Origin: Bifidobacteriaceae bacterium
GTDB lineage: Bacteria > Actinomycetota > Actinomycetes > Actinomycetales > WQXJ01
Direction of reading: 5' to 3'
Assembly (NCBI GenBank): GCA_031261885.1
Contig: JAISIU010000325.1
Coordinates: forward strand, 1 to 6,514
Length of the DNA stretch: 6,514 nucleotides
Under the pieces are notes generated by a model. That model searched no databases, was not told the DNA's origin, and saw only the letters and a program-made list of their open reading frames with translations. Within the stretch, counting starts at the first letter, position 1. Each line of letters begins with the position of its first letter. Of this stretch, positions 4,873-6,514 are shown piece by piece. The position numbers and the translations under genes were made by a program.

Positions 4873-5772
4873 TTGGCCGGTCAGCAACGCGTCTACCGGG
4901 CGCGCATCCACTCCACCCAGGGTCTGCAGAAGATCTTCCGGGCCATGGAGATGATCGCCGCGTCCCGGATCAGCCGCGCCCGCGCCAAGGCGGAGGCGTC
5001 GTGGCCGTACACGCGTGCCATGACGCGGGCGGTCTCGGCCGCGGCCGCGCACGTCGGCAAGGACGTCCACCACCCGCTGCTCACCGAGCGGACGGACACC
5101 GCGGACGTCGCGGTGCTCGTCGTGACCGCGGACCGCGGCATGTGCGGCGGGTTCAACTCGACCGTGATCCGCGCGGCGGAGCAGCGGATCAGCGAGCTGG
5201 AGGCCACGGGCCACCACGCGATCCGCTACGTCGTGGGCCGGCGCGGCGCCAGCTATTACGACTTCCGCGACATCCCCGTGGAGCAGGCCTGGACGGGGCA
5301 TTCCGACGCCCCCACGCCGGAACTGGCCATGGAGATCGCGGACGCGCTGCTGGCCCGGTTCACGGCCGCCGCCGGCGAGGGCGGGGTCGCCGAGATCCAC
5401 ATCGCCTACACGCATTACAAGAACATGGTGAGCCAGGTGCCGCAGCTGATCCGCATGCTGCCGCTCGAGATCGTCGAGGGCGTGGCCCCCGCCGGCCAGG
5501 AGCCCCTGCCGCTCTACGAGTTCGAGCCGAGCACGGAGGCCGTCCTCCAGGCGCTGCTGCCCAGCTACATCCGCGGCCGCATCGGCGACTGCCTCCTCCA
5601 GTCCGCCGCCTCGGAGCTGGCCGCGCGCCAGCGGGCCATGCACACGGCCACGGACAACGCGGAGGACCTGATCCGCAACTACACGCGCCTGGCCAACCAG
5701 GCCCGCCAAGCGGAGATCACGAACGAGATCTCCGAGATCGTATCCGGCGCCGACGCGCTGAAGGGAGCCTAG
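4873..5772 (+). CDS. atpG: F1Fo-ATP synthase subunit gamma
   Basis: This 299-residue subunit is the central rotating shaft that couples the c ring to conformational change in beta. The N-terminal coiled-coil helix is RVYRARIHSTQGLQKIFRAM (6-25) with MIAASRI next. The Rossmann-like middle has VLVVTADRGMCGGFNS (81-96), with GMCG in place of the common GLCG. The C-terminal helix contains SAASELAARQRAMHTATDNA (244-263) and NQARQAEITNEISEIVSGADAL (275-296). These are the conserved gamma signatures. The start is a TTG, chosen because it begins the family homology (MAGQQRVYR), follows AAGGG in the end of atpA at about 7 nt, and has no better in-frame alternative. The length is between E. coli and mycobacterial gamma. 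The stop is TAG 5770-5772. Confidence 0.96.
   Translation: MAGQQRVYRARIHSTQGLQKIFRAMEMIAASRISRARAKAEASWPYTRAMTRAVSAAAAHVGKDVHHPLLTERTDTADVAVLVVTADRGMCGGFNSTVIRAAEQRISELEATGHHAIRYVVGRRGASYYDFRDIPVEQAWTGHSDAPTPELAMEIADALLARFTAAAGEGGVAEIHIAYTHYKNMVSQVPQLIRMLPLEIVEGVAPAGQEPLPLYEFEPSTEAVLQALLPSYIRGRIGDCLLQSAASELAARQRAMHTATDNAEDLIRNYTRLANQARQAEITNEISEIVSGADALKGA
5761..5767 (+). promoter_or_regulatory. Ribosome binding site of atpD (decides the start)
   Basis: AAGGGAG, inside the last codons of atpG, lies 10 nt before ATG 5778. In-frame GTG codons at 5814 and 5835 lack a comparably placed motif, so the longer N-terminus of beta is preferred. Confidence 0.65.
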
Positions 5773-5777
5773 AGCGA

Positions 5778-6514
<737 letters not shown>

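Noticed and set aside
3421..5709. A 762-codon open frame on the minus strand opposite atpA and atpG
   Set aside because: It mirrors the codon pattern of the real genes: with nearly every third base G or C, the antisense frame rarely meets a stop. The product is low-complexity Arg/Asp/Leu/Gly/Val with no recognisable domain, and both sense genes are unmistakable.

Overview
This window is most of a canonical bacterial F1Fo-ATP synthase operon, all on the + strand, from a high-GC actinobacterium. Third codon positions are almost all G or C. GTG and TTG starts are used alongside ATG. The long stand-alone delta subunit (275 aa), the acidic/basic C-terminal tail on alpha and the sequence style of subunits a and c are all typical of Actinomycetota. 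Separate b and delta genes argue against Mycobacterium-type organisms, where b and delta are fused. I cannot name a genus.

Layout: positions 1-243 hold the C-terminal end of a glutamine-synthetase adenylyltransferase (glnE), which stops at 241-243. Positions 244-590 are a non-coding control region that is clearly richer in A/T at its start. It carries a CRP/GlxR-like palindrome, two candidate promoters and several leader hairpins. Then follow atpB (a), a 78-nt gap with a candidate 21-codon mini-ORF and two hairpins, atpE (c), atpF (b), atpH (delta), a 108-nt gap, atpA (alpha), atpG (gamma) and the first 245 codons of atpD (beta), which runs off the right edge. atpC (epsilon) is expected just outside. 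No atpI is present between glnE and atpB.

How the genes work together: a and the c ring form the proton-driven motor in the membrane. b and delta form the peripheral stalk that holds the alpha3beta3 head still. gamma is the rotating shaft that drives catalysis in beta. Gene junctions are tight (TGATG or GTGA overlaps, a 3-nt gap and a 5-nt gap), which suggests translational coupling. The two wide gaps lie before atpE, whose product is needed in the highest copy number, and before atpA.

I found no undescribed system. The gene content is ordinary. The points worth a second look are regulatory (the palindrome with an ECF-like promoter, and the mini-ORF with hairpins before atpE), an N-terminal extension on beta, and the glnE-atp neighbourhood.
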